Assembly: GCF_000471905.2 (NCBI RefSeq) | Contig: NW_006500010.1 | Coordinates: 4,062,853-4,126,852, forward strand | Length of the DNA: 64,000 bases | Reading direction: 5' to 3' | Source: Amborella trichopoda | Lineage: Eukaryota; Streptophyta; Magnoliopsida; Amborellales; Amborellaceae | Shown: positions 22,675 through 34,409 of the stretch, in pieces | How positions within the stretch are numbered: position 1 is the stretch's first letter | How the letters are laid out: each line of letters begins with the position of its first letter | Made by a program: the position numbers and the translations under genes | Notes under the pieces: model-generated | What the model was told of the DNA's origin: nothing | What the model saw: only the letters and a program-made list of their open reading frames with translations | The model's database searches: none

Positions 22675-22832
22675 CTCAAAATTGTCAAAAATATATTATC
22701 CACATCCTTGTTGATTTGTTTTTCAATTTTGAAAATTACGTTGCAATTTATAGCTCAAAATTGTCAAAAATATATTATCCACATCCTTGCTGATTTGGTT
22801 TTCAATTTTGAAAATTACGTTGCAATTTATAG
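22675..22832. repeat. 79-bp tandem duplication
   Basis: CTCAAAATTGTCAAAAATAT at 22675 and 22754, each ending in ACGTTGCAATTTATAG. Nearly identical, so recent. Confidence 0.9.
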
Positions 22833-22944
22833 TGGAAGGGTAAGTTGTTTTTATTTATAGAGATAAGAGGTTATCGTGTTAAAAGCATGTGAGTAAACAA
22901 TGTTATTAGTTGCGATTCTACGTTATAATTCATTCCAAGAGTTA

Positions 22945-23290
22945 GATACGGACTTTAGAATTTTAGGTAAAATACATAATGCTCTATATATGGGTCGAAA
23001 TAATATAGAAAGTCGGTCAATTTATTTATTTATTTATTTATTTTTTCTAAACTTGCCTCTTGGTCAACTTAAATTTTGAATTTTTTTTAATTTGTTCGCT
23101 AGTAGGGCAGTGACTCAAGCTTTAAGGCACTGTCGTACTAATGAAAAAAAAAAAAAAAAGGTCAAATTTTTGGTTGACCAATGGTCAATTTTGGAAAAAA
23201 AAAGAAAAAGAAAAAGTTGATGGACCTTGTTTGTAATTTTCACTTGTAAGTAAAGTATTTTGTATTTTACCTAAAGTCCATACGTAAATC
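22945..23290. mobile_element. MITE family F4
   Basis: Left GGACTTTAGAATTTTAGGTA then AAATACATAATG. Right GTATTTTACCTAAAGTCCAT, the complement. The centre carries a hairpin (GTAGGGCAGTGACTCAAGCT / TTAAGGCACTGTCGTAC). Related copies are at 40198-40563 and, partial, at 39451-39655. Confidence 0.8.
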
Positions 23291-23654
23291 ACTCTAATTC
23301 AAAATGCAAATCGTACCGTGTAGAAAGTATGAAATTATGTGATTCCATTATTCTCAATTCGTGCGTGAGGCATTGTAATTATATTTTGGGCATAGCGAAA
23401 GTAAAATGTATTTATCATATTTGGAATAACTACTTTTTAAAATCTCTAAAAATTGGAGATAATTGATACAACTTTTCGAACCTCACACCTGTTGTCCAAC
23501 TCGAGTTCTTTGACACTCAATTGGGAATGCCTTCCTAGGTCTCTTTATACCTTTTGTACATGTCTAATCTCTTACCCTAAAGTTAAGGTATCCTAAGTTC
23601 TTAACCTATACCTTGACATCTTCGGGTTTTTTTTTTTTGTTTGTATCCATTCTT

Positions 23655-24045
23655 AGGAAAAAGTTTATATAAGGATGCTACCTTATAATGTAGAACGTTG
23701 GATGCCCTAAAAAATCCATTGGAAAAAGTAGTTTTAATGTTGAAAAACGATTTGATTGATCATCTCGACATCGAGATGTATGACTATGAAAAATAAAAAG
23801 ATTTTAAGTCTCATAAATAGTGCATTTTACAACATATTATCTACACCGTCCATTTTCAAGATTTTCATATGTTTATAGATCTACTTGATTTTAACCATTT
23901 TTTAAATTTAAAATTAGATATAAAAATAGATTTTGAGATAATCCTATGAACATTTTACATCAAAATTATATACCATGATAAAATTTGAAGGTGCACCTTA
24001 ACTCTACACCTATAAATGCGTCCATATGCAAATTGCACCCCTATT
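23655..24045 (+). mobile_element. MITE family F1
   Basis: Left AAAAAGTTTATATAAGGATG. Interior GATCATCTCGACATCGAGAT and ACACCGTCCATTTTCAAGAT. Right AAATTTGAAGGTGCACCTTA. A good representative of the family. Confidence 0.75.
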
Positions 24046-24084
24046 GTTATTTTATTTTATGCTTACTTTGTTCATCACATATAT

Positions 24085-24330
24085 TTTTATAACTTGGAAA
24101 AGTCGTAGTTGGGTGGTTGGTACAAAGATATCGTAATCACTCTTCTCTCTCAAATTTCAAATTGGGTGGTTGTAGGAGGGTCATTGACTAAATTAAAAGT
24201 GATAAATTTTTTTTCTCAAACTTCGTAACTTATCCTAAACTATCTAATTTGATATCTATTGGTTAGTAGCAATTGTGAGGTTTTTATAACAAAGTAAATT
24301 GTCTCATAGTATACAATCCCAATTACTCTA
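24085..24330. mobile_element. MITE family F2
   Basis: Interior CAAATTTCAAATTGGGTGGT and a right end TTGTGAGGTTTTTATAACAA then AGTAAATTGTCTCATAGTAT. Confidence 0.6.
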
Positions 24331-24647
24331 TTGTAGATATCTACACTCTTGTACAAAATTTAAGGCGCATTGACCTATCTTCTCTCATTCAACAGTTTAT
24401 TTCTAGTTGAATGCTAGTGCTCTACCCATAACTGTGGTTTAATATCTATAGAAAAAAAAAAATTCCACTTATTTATAGGCTTGTGTTTTTCTCGACCAAA
24501 GGCACATGTATCGGGATATAATGGTAGGGTTTCAACGAATACAAAAGCCAAGACTATTCTAGATTTTGTTCTCCCCAAAATGTCCCATTTTTGTCTTTCC
24601 AGAAAAAGAAAAAAAAAAGGATGGTTATACAAAATCTTAAAGGATCT

Positions 24648-24950
24648 GGTTTTTATGCGGCCAAGCCCACATATGTAGAAATACACGTTTTTTAATAGAT
24701 CGAGTTTTGAGATGGATTTTAATACTTAATTTATAAGAACCTATACTTTTTAACATGGAGATCATGAATATGAAAAAACAAATAAATTTTAAAAACTAAA
24801 AGTAATAATTCTAGTAAAAAAACATTTGGACCATTAATTTCTATTATTTTTAGATGGAACACCTACTTGCATTCATCATTAAGATGATGCTTTACACTTT
24901 CTGGACTGCATATGTAGAAATGCGGTCCAACTCTCATGAAACAATTTTCC
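24648..24950 (+). mobile_element. MITE family F6, copy 3
   Basis: Left GGTTTTTATGCGGCCAAGCC then ACATATGTAGAAAT. Right GCATATGTAGAAATGCGGTC then CTCATGAAACAATTTT. The inverted ends are about 40 bp with mismatches. Confidence 0.7.
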
Positions 24951-25237
24951 TAACTTAAATGACGGTGGTTTAAGGTCTTAAATAATGGTGGTTTTGAGTT
25001 AAGGATGGGTATTGGGGGGAATCTCCTGTCCAAGAAATGTCCAAACATGCTCTTAGTGAAAGAGAATTAAAGAACGGCTCATTGGATTGGAATAATACTG
25101 AATAAACAAAACGTTATAAGAACCAAAATATAAACAAGAATGTAAATCTTAACTTGTAAAAGTCGACAGGAGCAAGCTAACAAATAAATACACAAAATTA
25201 ATGATTTCTTCTCAGTATAAAATTGCTAAAATTTACT

Positions 25238-25490
25238 TGGCAACGGGCGGGGCCAGCGCTGGTCTTGGCCGGCTTTGTCCCCCTAGGGCTAGCTTGTGCC
25301 TGGTAGGGCCGGGCTAAAAATAAATGAAGAAAAAATAAAATAAAATACTATGAGCATCGGGTCAGGTTAAGTGGCCCAACTGGATCGAATGGGTCTAGAG
25401 CTGGCGCTAGCATAGCTTTGGGCCACAGTTTGTGGCTTGGCCCGTACCCTTTTTTAGGGCCAGGCCTGGGTAGGCCACCGCGGCCCATTA
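25238..25490. repeat. GC-rich repeat island in GSTF1 upstream region
   Basis: Sharp rise in GC against an AT-rich background: GGGCGGGGCCAGCGCTGG at the left and GGGCCAGGCCTGGGTAGG then CCACCGCGGCCC at the right. Several GGCC palindromes. It looks like a GC-rich non-autonomous transposon. A similar but diverged GC-rich patch lies at 38955-39110. Confidence 0.5.
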
Positions 25491-25512
25491 TATATATATA
25501 TATATATATAAA
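25487..25512. repeat. TA microsatellite
   Basis: (TA)n of about 12 units. Confidence 0.9.
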
Positions 25513-25520
25513 ATCTTTCC

Positions 25521-25969
25521 AATGCCTATAAGCGAAAATAAATAGTGATTTTGTCTACTCTCTTCACCGTCCAAATTTCATCATGCGGTCACGATTATTC
25601 GATATTGTTTTATTTTTAATTTTTTTTCTATAAATCAGAATGATGTGAAATTTTGAGAGTATAAATATCTTACTGAGATGCATCTAATAAAATATAAAAA
25701 ACATTATCTGTGAAAACTAAATTGACCAAAATACCCTCGAAAAATTTTGGGGGTATTTTGGTAAAAAATTTTCATGTAAAATAATTTTGTTATAATTTTT
25801 GAAGATTCCTCTATTTTTGATGAATACACACTCCAAATTTCAAATCATTTTGATTTGTAGAAAAAAAAATGAAAAATAAAACACTACCGGATAATCGTAA
25901 CCGCGTATTGAACTTTGGACAGTGATGGGAGGTAGGTGAAATAACTGTTCATTTTCGCCTATAAGCATT
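25521..25969. mobile_element. MITE family F5
   Basis: Left AATGCCTATAAGCGAAAATA. Right ATTTTCGCCTATAAGCATT, its complement. A central hairpin pairs ACCAAAATACCCTCGAAAAA with GGGGGTATTTTGGT. Non-coding, in the GSTF1 upstream region. Confidence 0.75.
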
Positions 25970-25995
25970 GTGTAGTGTTTTCCATATATATATAT

Positions 25996-26215
25996 GAAAA
26001 CTTTTAACAACGTCTATTGACGAAATTGAATAGTACTTCGCCCCGTCACAGACATGCTATGTTCGTTACAGTTTTGCCTAAAAAACTATCATGGATCTAC
26101 GAGAGCCGTGATGGTTTCCCGTGTTTTATTGCGTGAAAAAATAGCACCACAGACATGTAATCGGACGGCAATGAGCGTGTGGACGGAAATACTGTTCTTT
26201 TTTGCTCATAGACGT
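25996..26215. mobile_element. MITE resembling F5
   Basis: Left AACGTCTATTGACGAAATTG then AATAGTACTTCG. Right GGAAATACTGTTCTTTTTTG then CTCATAGACGTT, its imperfect complement. About 220 bp, roughly 260 bp upstream of the GSTF1 start codon. Confidence 0.6.
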
Positions 26216-26426
26216 TCCATAGTGTCTTTTATATATATATATATATATAACCTTAAAGTGCCCACCCACCTAAGATTCAAATGCCTACCTACCCAAAACT
26301 TGAATAGTGGAATTCAATAAGCAAAAATTAGTTGAGGGTCTCCATCTTGGGGAATTCAATGATCGAGATCCCCTGGGTGCTTGCTCAAAACTGCATCCCA
26401 GCCGTCCATCAAAGGCGCGTAGGCCC

Positions 26427-26434
26427 TATAAATA
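26427..26434 (+). promoter_or_regulatory. TATA box of GSTF copy 1
   Basis: TATAAATA 41 bp before the start codon, in a block conserved with the relic at 17261-17610. Confidence 0.5.
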
Positions 26435-26474
26435 ACAACGAGGTAACAACCCATAGCAGGGGTAGGAAGATAGA

Positions 26475-29400
26475 ATGGGTGTCGAGCTTCATGGACTTGC
26501 TATGTCGACATCCACCGCGCGTGTGATAGCATGCTTTGAGGAGAAAGGCCTTCCCTTCGAGCTGGCGCCTGTGCGCGTGGAAGTCGGGGCCCATAAACAA
26601 CCGCCCTTCCTCTCACTCAATGTATTGTTGCTTCTCGGTTTTCTGGCTTAATTTTCTCTCTCTCAATGTTGAAAAGTCGGATGAGTCCAACTCGGCTTCT
26701 TTTGAATTTTTTGGACTCGGCGGCCCGCCTATTCTAGAATCAAAACATATGAGAATCGATCGAGTCTTCCCCGGTTTCTAATATTTTATTACGTTTTTTT
26801 ACTCAAGCAGGTTTATAACCTACTTGGCTGAGTCTAGACCTGAATTAGGCTCTGACCCAAGTGAGTCCTAGCCATAGTCCTTGTTTTTTAACTTGGGCCT
26901 AATTGGATAGTGGAGGAATGAGTGTATCTCCTACTTTCTTTCTTATTTTCTTGATGTTGATAGCCTTAATAGAATATACAATTTCATTTAGAGAAAGTAT
27001 ACGATAAGTAAATTTTCTAGGATGGTACGGCCTTTAGCGATTAGATGTGAAATCTTGTGGTTAGAGGTGTACCATCGATTAATACGTGAAAAAAATGATT
27101 AGTCGGCCGAAAAAACTTTATTGAACTATATGATAACTTTTAACCCTCTTAATATGTGAAATTTCACTGTTAAAAGTGATGGTGCCCTTTTTTTACCCGT
27201 TCATAGTCTTATAATATATGATTGCGACTATTTCATATTTTTGTCCTTCTTTTGCAGCCATTTGGTCAGATTCCAGCCTTTGAAGACGATGAAGTCAAGC
27301 TCTTTGGTGAGTGGATTTATAGGAAAGGAGAATATGGATTTATAGGAAAGGAGAATAAGGTCCCAAAATATTTTTTTTCCTCTTCACATACATCCATCTG
27401 TTCTAGTTCATTTCAGTTTAAAAGGAAATAGGAACTTCATAAACTCTCCATGCCAATTATAGTTATCAATTAAAAAGTTCAAACAATCACCCTTATTCTT
27501 TAAATTTTAAAACGGATGGTTATAAGAGTGTCATTGCATAGACACAAAGTTCCAAAAACAAATTTTCGAACTTCATGATTTACTCCAAGCCATTCAATTT
27601 GATATCTAATGAGTGAAAATAGTTGTGACCTCGAAAATAAATGATATCTTTTTACACAATCCTATTTTTTAATGTTACACCTTCAAGACAACAAATTAAC
27701 TCTTAGTGCATCTTGGGGAGAAAAGATTAAAAAAAAAAAGGTTTTTAGATTAGTGAAAGTACAATGTGCATTGAGAACAGCTTCTAGGCAGAGGTGGTCA
27801 TTGTGTTGTCATATACGTCTCATATCCATTCTAAGAAGGTTATAAGTTAATATTAATTTTGGAAAAATTATAAAAAACCCCCAAAACTACACTTATGCAA
27901 CTCAAACCCCCCCCCTCCTTTCTCCTTCTCCTTCCCCTTCCCCTTCCCCAACCATCCCAAAAATTAAAAAAAAAAGGTAGAACTACCCTCACTTTCCCAC
28001 ACTTCTCTCCTCCCATACTTTACCCTTTCCTTACACCTCTCTCTTTCCTCTTTCCTACGAGACCTAATTTTTTACCGCAAGAGGACCCACAGTCCACAAA
28101 CGCACTCACGGCCCAAGCTCCGTCCCTTTCTTGCGCTCTCTGCCAGCTTGAGTTCTTTCCCTCTCCCTCTTCAAATGATTTTTTGGCCTGAGTCCTACTA
28201 TCTCTCTCTCTCTCTCTTCTACTGTCTCCTTGAATCCAGGGCACGATCTCTCTATGTGAAACATCTATCAATTTCTTTGGCCTAGCCCAAGCCCCCAAAG
28301 CCTGAGCTCGATTTAATGATAATGGTATTTGGTTTCCCTCCCTAAATTGCAACTCTATTGCAAATTATTTATGATTACAAAATGGACTTAGCCATCAAAT
28401 CCATCTTCCACTTGAAAACAGTTTCACCACCACCTAAAAGTAACACGTAACTCCAATTCTCATTATTATTAGCTAATATGTAACACCACCCAAATGCAAA
28501 AGAAAAAAAGAAATAAAGATTGAGGGGCAGAGAGAGAAAAGGATCCAACAGTGGATTAAGAGCTCCGGCATTGTGTAAGTGCGCTTCGATAGTGGAACAC
28601 TCTAGAGTCACAAGGCTCCGATACTGTGTATGTGCGCTCCAGCACAAGGTTCCGACACTGTGTATGAGCGCTCCGACACTGTGTATGTGCGCTAATGGAA
28701 CAACATTGAGTGCCCTAGATTGAATTTATGTTGATTTTATAAACACATATATTTACTACAATAACTTTTATATACGAAAGGGCTAATGGAACAACATCGA
28801 GTGCCCTAGATTGAATTTAGGTTGATTTGATGTTTATTTTGATGCCCATTATGACAACTCACTATTTCAATTTTATTAATCCAATTAATATGTAATTTTA
28901 GGAATATGAGTGTCACACGGAAACACACCAAAAAAATTTAAAATTAATAAAAATTATTTAAAATGATCATAATATACCTACCCTAGTCAATGAATGTGGA
29001 AGGGGTAATTTGGTCATTTTATATTTTGCATCATTGAAATTTCTCAAATGGATACATAAAAAATTTGAAATTCAAACAATGTTTATACATGTTGGTTATT
29101 GGATTAGGAGACCAGTGTTAGACTACTCAAGTGAGCCAACACAAACTCACTCGAGTAACTCGGTCTCCCCGCTCTGCGAGCACAAGTATTACTAGTTTGG
29201 TAGTTGGGATCTTAAAAGAAAATAAAATAGAAAAACATTAAAACTATAAACAATCCAAGAAAATAAGAAATTTATTTGTCATTATTTATTATTATTATTA
29301 TTATGTTTTTTATCATTTTGGCAAAGATTGAGAAGTGTTTTGGCTAAAAATACTTATTTTTAGATTTTCTCTTTCTCGTCACAAATTAATTTTTTCAAAA

Positions 29401-32400
29401 TCTATTTTTTTACTACTTTTTTAACCTCATTGAGAGATGTTTTGTTTAATTTTCCTTTGAACAAATTTTTGAGATTTTTTTGTTTTATTATTTCTTTGAC
29501 ACTTTTTGCCAGGACCTGCCCAACTCTGATCAAGTAACTCGGCCCAGGTAAGCAGTGTTACACGGACATTTTCGAAAAAAAAAAAAAAAAAATTGTCGCA
29601 TGATGACACGGGTTGTTCATGTCATGAACTTCATTGCAACGACACTCTGCATCAACATGTACATCGAATGTGTCTAATATATAGACAACCCATATTGTTT
29701 TTTTTTTTTTTGAGGAATATTTCATGCAACGGTGGTATAATAGTATAACGCAACCACATATTTAAAAAATCATGTTTTTGACATTTGTATGACCCCAAAA
29801 TTTGCTCACACATTATTTTCATCCTCATAATCAATCTTACAAAAAAAATTCAATTTGCACCATAGATATGGTCAAAATTAGTACCCTCCAAGAATGAATC
29901 TCGACTGTCCATTTGGTGAATTTCAAGATATAGGCCTTGACAAATTCAAAATCACTTTTTTCTGTTTTAGCATTGTTAATTTAATGATGCTAATGCTATA
30001 TAAAAATTTTGAGAATAAAAAAGTCCTTATGAGGCCTATATCTAAATATCTCACTAAAATAGACGGCTTATATTAATTGGACTAGAAAAACACTTTCTAC
30101 AACATTTTTTCAAAATTTACCCTTTTGTGATTGTTCTTTAGAATTAAAAGAAAGTACATTTAAAGATTTGTATCAAACAAGTGTCTCTAACATGGTTTTT
30201 GAAGATGGTTGCATTATACTATTATACAACTGTTGCATGAAATCATTCCCTTTTTTTTTTTGGTATTAGATAAAAAGGCTCATCTTTCATGGGGCTCGAA
30301 ACCACAAATTGTGATGGGGATGTTAAAAATTTTAATTACTATCCCACTAACTTAATTTGTATTCTTACAAGGGAGATATATATCACTTTCGAATTGTCTA
30401 CAAAGAGACTAGTTATCTTTAGAGCATGAATGTCATAATCATTCTCACTCATTAGACGTCAAATTAGATGGCTTGAGTTAAGTTACGAGGTCCAAGAACT
30501 TTACAACATTGCATTTATTAGTTGAAAGCTTAATGAACATTGGTCAAATAAAAAGGGAAATGCATGCATACACCATCTACTTTTAATATAAAGAGTTTAC
30601 AACTATTTTTGTCCGTCAGATTTCAAATCACGTAGTTATGAGTGTGTAATTGATTAGAGTCAAAGTTCAAAAGAAAAAAATTCTCAAACTTTATGATGCA
30701 CCGCAAACCATCTAATTTGATATCTAATGGCTAGGAGCAATTGTGTCTTCATTGTAACAAAGATAAATGATCCCATAATATACAATTACAATAAAAAAAC
30801 TCTACGTTTAAATACTGTAAAGGGACTAATAAAAATAATTGGGTGTAGTTTTAATAAGTTCGCAACCTTAAACAATCCAATTAAGGGTGCCCCTTCAAAG
30901 CTCATTGAAAGATGTAATTTTGGTTTGGAAAATTGAATGATGACCTGAAAACTTACTTTACTTCTAATTATGTATTTTCACACTAAAAACTGATACATAT
31001 TGAGCAGATCTACAAGCACATGAAAATATTGATAATGAACAGTTTAGATAATGTATCATAAGATGTACCCTTTTTGGTACTTTAAAATCTTTTTTCTTTT
31101 TTTTTCTCATTCATACATCTTGATGTCGAGATGACGAATTAAAGGGTTTTTCACCATCAAAACAACCTTATTCTCTAGATTTTTTAGGTGTGATTTTATC
31201 AATTGTTTAAAGTTGCAACTTTATACAAACTCTTTCGTAAGAATTTCTTATGCACAACACATTTATTAGAAGTGGAAACTCAAAATAGTTAAATACTTAC
31301 TTACGCTGTTAAAAAAAATCCTAATAAAACGTTCATATTCATTCACGCTTATGCATATATATGAGATATTATCATATTAATAAGATTTTAATTGTGGTTT
31401 ATATTTTAAATTTAAATTGCGTTATGTTGGACTCAAACTAACCCCTTAATACACATATAAAACAATAAATGGTTCTACCAATGCAATTGTGGAAGATGTT
31501 CAATATAAATTGCACATAATATTATTTTCACGTAAACTAATGTTACATATGTTAATTTGCTTGTGAATAATAAATTTATAATTTTAACTTCTGCATCTTT
31601 ATTTCTTAATTTTTATTTATTATTTATATCTAGTTATATATAATGGTTGTACAGACATATGCACGTCATACTGGATTTTTGGACTGAAATACTAGACACT
31701 CAAGACGCATACTAGATACAAGGCCCATATCATGTCTATGTAATATTGCTAGGTTGATCATAATCCATCAATTGGCAGTGAGTGTGTGTGTATTCCATTT
31801 CCCATAATCCACAATAAAAGGAAAAGCAGACCATCCTTCGTTCGTGTACGGTATATGTACACAAAGAATCTACGACGAAGAAGGGCTTCAATCCCTATTG
31901 ACTTACCACTTTTGAGAATGGGGATGGGGTAATATCCCCCACCCTAACCACCATATTAAAAGTCTACTGTAAGTCCCCTCATGATTCCACCCTTGTTTTT
32001 TATGGTCATATAAAACACATATTAAATCAGTGGAAATACATTTTTGCTATAGATCCAAATTTTTTTCAACTCCAAAAATAATGCAGATCTGATGAATCAT
32101 AAAGAAATTAAATGAACAGAGTTGAAAAGGTTTTAAAAACTATTTTTAAAAAATTTAAATTTATTTATTTTTCTAGATTCACAATCACAATGGTCGAAAT
32201 TATCGACCCCACAAAGTTTAGATCGAAAATCCACCTCTAAGATAGATTTTAGAGTGGAGACGCATATAAAATGGTATGTCCACAGAATAATGGCTTAGCA
32301 AGAACATAGCCCTGAGGGATCGTCGACGTCAATTGAAATGAAGGGTGATGGAGAGAGAGTGGTACTTTTTTGAGAAAATGGGATTCACTAAACTAAGACA

Positions 32401-33079
32401 TGCCTTAAATGGTTGGACCCTCTCTCCCTATATCTATGTCGACCATTTCAATAAGATGGTGATAACCCCAAGGACTACTCTTTCAATAGTTTTTAGATTT
32501 AAAATATAATTTTCACCTTTTTTTTAATACAAAATATATTGTTATGATCAAATTTTGTATTAAGAAGCACAGTTAAACCTAAATTACAATCCACCCGACC
32601 TCCCCTCATTTTCACTTGTCACTTCGTCAGAGTCAAGGGCAAAAACGAATTACATCTCGAACAAGTACAACGAAATTGGAGCCGATCTTCTGAGATTCGG
32701 AAACGTCCCTGAGTTTGCCCTCGTCTTGGTATGGATGGAGGTCGAAGCTCACCGATTCAACCCCCCAATCTCAGCCATTGTGCGTGAAGCCTTAGTCAAG
32801 CCAGCATTTGGGGCCACAACAGATGCTTCAGTGATCGAGGCTGAGGCCAAGAAGTTAGCCAAGGTATTGGATGTGTACGAGTCAAGGCTATCGGAAAACA
32901 AGTACTTGGCCGGAGAAAATTTCTCTTTGGCTGATCTTCACCACCTTCCCTATATACATTACCTCCTCAAAACATCGAAGGCAGATCTGATTACTTCTCG
33001 GAAGCATGTTAAGGCGTGGTGGGATGACATTTCCTCTCGCCCCTCTTGGAAGAAAGTCTCAGAGAATATGAAGTTTTAG
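26475..33079 (+). CDS. GSTF: Phi-class glutathione S-transferase (copy 1)
   Basis: Exons 26475-26621, 27258-27306 and 32631-33079 (147, 49 and 449 nt) join in phase to 214 aa, the usual GSTF size, with GT-AG borders. A cytosolic enzyme that conjugates glutathione to electrophiles and xenobiotics. The N-terminal thioredoxin-fold domain opens GVELHGLAMSTSTARV, with the phi catalytic Ser at residue 11. PFGQIPAFEDDEVKLF gives the cis-Pro loop. The Glu-Ser pair that holds the gamma-glutamyl group (ESRAKTNYIS) spans the exon 2/3 junction. The helical C-terminal domain has WMEVEAHRFNPPISAIVRE, VLDVYESRLSENKYLAGENF, LADLHHLPYIHYL and a final SRPSWKKV. It departs from the usual ESRAIT motif (Ile to Lys). 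Intron 2 is 5.3 kb and full of MITEs, so correct splicing is an assumption. Exon 3 lies in the left arm of the inverted duplication. Confidence 0.85.
26665..26880. repeat. Unclassified insertion in GSTF1 intron 1
   Basis: Carries inverted GAGTC/GACTC motifs (AGTCGGATGAGTCCAACTCG at the left, CTTGGCTGAGTCTAGACC and CAAGTGAGTCCTAG at the right), unlike the surrounding intron. Possibly a small foldback element. Confidence 0.35.
27470..27655. mobile_element. MITE family F2, partial (GSTF1 intron 2)
   Basis: AAACGGATGGTTATAAGAGT then GTCATTGCATAGAC, and right end GTTGTGACCTCGAAAATAAA. The left terminus is lost. Confidence 0.55.
27660..28540. other. GSTF1 intron 2 segment with pyrimidine-rich tracts
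   Basis: Polypyrimidine runs at 27907-27950 and a (CT)n at 28199-28218. The region 27860-28350 is richer in GC and gives ORFs on both strands of low-complexity Pro/Leu or Arg/Glu, with no known domain. No gene supported. Confidence 0.5.
28550..28830. repeat. Imperfect tandem repeats in GSTF1 intron 2
   Basis: Four copies of GCTCCGACACTGTGTATGTG-type units (28560-28692), then two copies of GCTAATGGAACAACATTGAG then TGCCCTAGATTG (28691 and 28783). Confidence 0.75.
29708..30252. mobile_element. MITE family F3, copy 1
   Basis: Left ATTTCATGCAACGGTGGTAT then AATAGTATAACGCAACC. Right GGTTGCATTATACTATTATA then CAACTGTTGCATGAAAT, its complement. About 540 bp, non-coding. Further copies are at 37098-37628 and 46902-47435. 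Confidence 0.75.
30381..30800. mobile_element. MITE family F2, nested pair (left arm)
   Basis: TCTACAAAGAGACTAGTTAT starts one copy. A second begins near 30575 (TATAAAGAGTTTACAACTAT) and ends TTGTAACAAAGATAAATGAT then CCCATAATATACAA. Confidence 0.6.
30835..31245 (-). mobile_element. MITE family F1 (left arm)
   Basis: Left GTTCGCAACCTTAAACAATC. Interior ACATCTTGATGTCGAGATGA. Right TTGTTTAAAGTTGCAACTTT. It lies in GSTF1 intron 2, about 1.4 kb before exon 3. Confidence 0.75.
31250..32630. other. Distal GSTF1 intron 2, no gene
   Basis: AT-rich sequence leading to the exon 3 acceptor (CTTCGTCAG at 32622). Nothing recognised in it, except that it is duplicated inverted at 51903-53285. Confidence 0.5.
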
Positions 33080-34080
33080 GGTTTAGGGTTCAGGGTTTTA
33101 ACTAGTTTGAATGAAATATAGCTTTCTTGAAACTTGCTTATAGTTAAGTTTGGAATTATTTTTTCCTCTGCATTTCTAATTTCATGATCTCCTTTCCTCA
33201 TTTGTAAAGCATTTCGATCATATTCCAATAAATTCGCATTAGAAGTGTTATCTAGTTTTTGAATTGAATTGGTTTATTTAAAGCATTTTGCTTTTTAAAA
33301 AAGGGTGGGCAAATGGCATATTAAACTTATCACATATCTTTAATATTAATTTAGGGCATTGGAGTTGAATTTTTAAAGGTTAACATGAGTGTTTATTGAT
33401 TTTATTTAATTTAACATGACTTGTACACAATTTATGTTACTTGCAAGTTGCAATTACTTTGTTTAAGGAGCTTCACACATCACTTTCATTGTATTCAAAT
33501 TAAATGATTTTGTTGTGGCTTAGGATGGTCTATTTTAAGCTTCCCAAGAGGCTACACTCGCAAAATAAAGCTTATCGATAATCTTTCACTTGTTGAGGAC
33601 CATAGCATACTCCCTTGGAGCGCATACTGTATACTTACTCCCTTGGGTGAAAGACTAATATCATTGGTTCTTTTTCGATCTAAGATTTTGGGGTCCTCCT
33701 AAGAATCACTAGATGATTATTTTCGTAACAAACTGGAATTTGAATTTTTAGCACTTGAATCTAATATTCTAAAAGTTGAATGGTCTATGTCCAATCGTAG
33801 GACATTATTCTCTTCAATAACAAACAAAGTACACTTGAATTTTTATTTTTTATAGGCAGGTTGCTAACCTAAAAATACTCCTAAATTGAGTTTTACCAGA
33901 GAGAGAATAGAGGAAATGCTCCCAGTGGTACATAAAATATTAAGTTACTTATTTAGTTAATGGATTTGGTTTTGTCAGTTTTCCTTTGGTTTTTCTAGCT
34001 CACTCACTTTCTGATTTCTAAAACAATGATTCAACGACCTATTCCCATTCAAACTTTTACGAATGGATGTAGTTTCTGTA
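33080..34080. other. GSTF1 3' flank
   Basis: Starts with TTAGGGTTTAGGGTTCAGGG, a short telomere-like run over the stop codon, probably coincidental. A candidate AATAAA lies at 33228. Bases 33590-33715 (ACTCCCTTGGGTGAAAGACT region) resemble 43555-43640 and 58040-58130, the flanks of the other GST copies. Confidence 0.45.
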
Positions 34081-34084
34081 GGGC

Positions 34085-34405
34085 TAGATTTTATGAAAAC
34101 AAAATAAAACCTCACCTCAAATCCTCATTCAGAAAGTATTTTTGGCATCTAAAATCTTATGATTGTTTTAAAATTAATTTCCAATACTGACAATAAAATT
34201 TGAAACTCAAAAGATAGTACAGATCTTGTGGTTTTGTGAACACTTAGTTTTAGAGGGAAATTGACGGTCTAAATGATTTGTTGCAATATACACTATTTTT
34301 AAAATTTAAAATCCTATGTTTTTCAACACTTGATTTGCAATAATGAGTTATAAGTGGAGGCTTTACCTATTTTGATAGGGCTGCAGCCCTATCAAACCAT
34401 TTTCC
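34085..34405 (-). mobile_element. MITE family F1, diverged (left arm)
   Basis: Left GGGCTAGATTTTATGAAAAC then AAAATAAAACCTCACC. Right ATAGGGCTGCAGCCCTATCA, a perfect small palindrome at the terminus. The interior follows F1 with losses. Confidence 0.55.
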
Positions 34406-34409
34406 TTCA

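Noticed and set aside
28020..28352. 110-codon minus-strand ORF, Arg/Glu rich
   Set aside because: It lies over a pyrimidine-rich tract in GSTF1 intron 2; composition explains the open frame.
33075..33100. Telomere-like TTTAGGGTTTAGGG at the GSTF1 stop
   Set aside because: Only about two units plus a variant; too short for an interstitial telomere tract.
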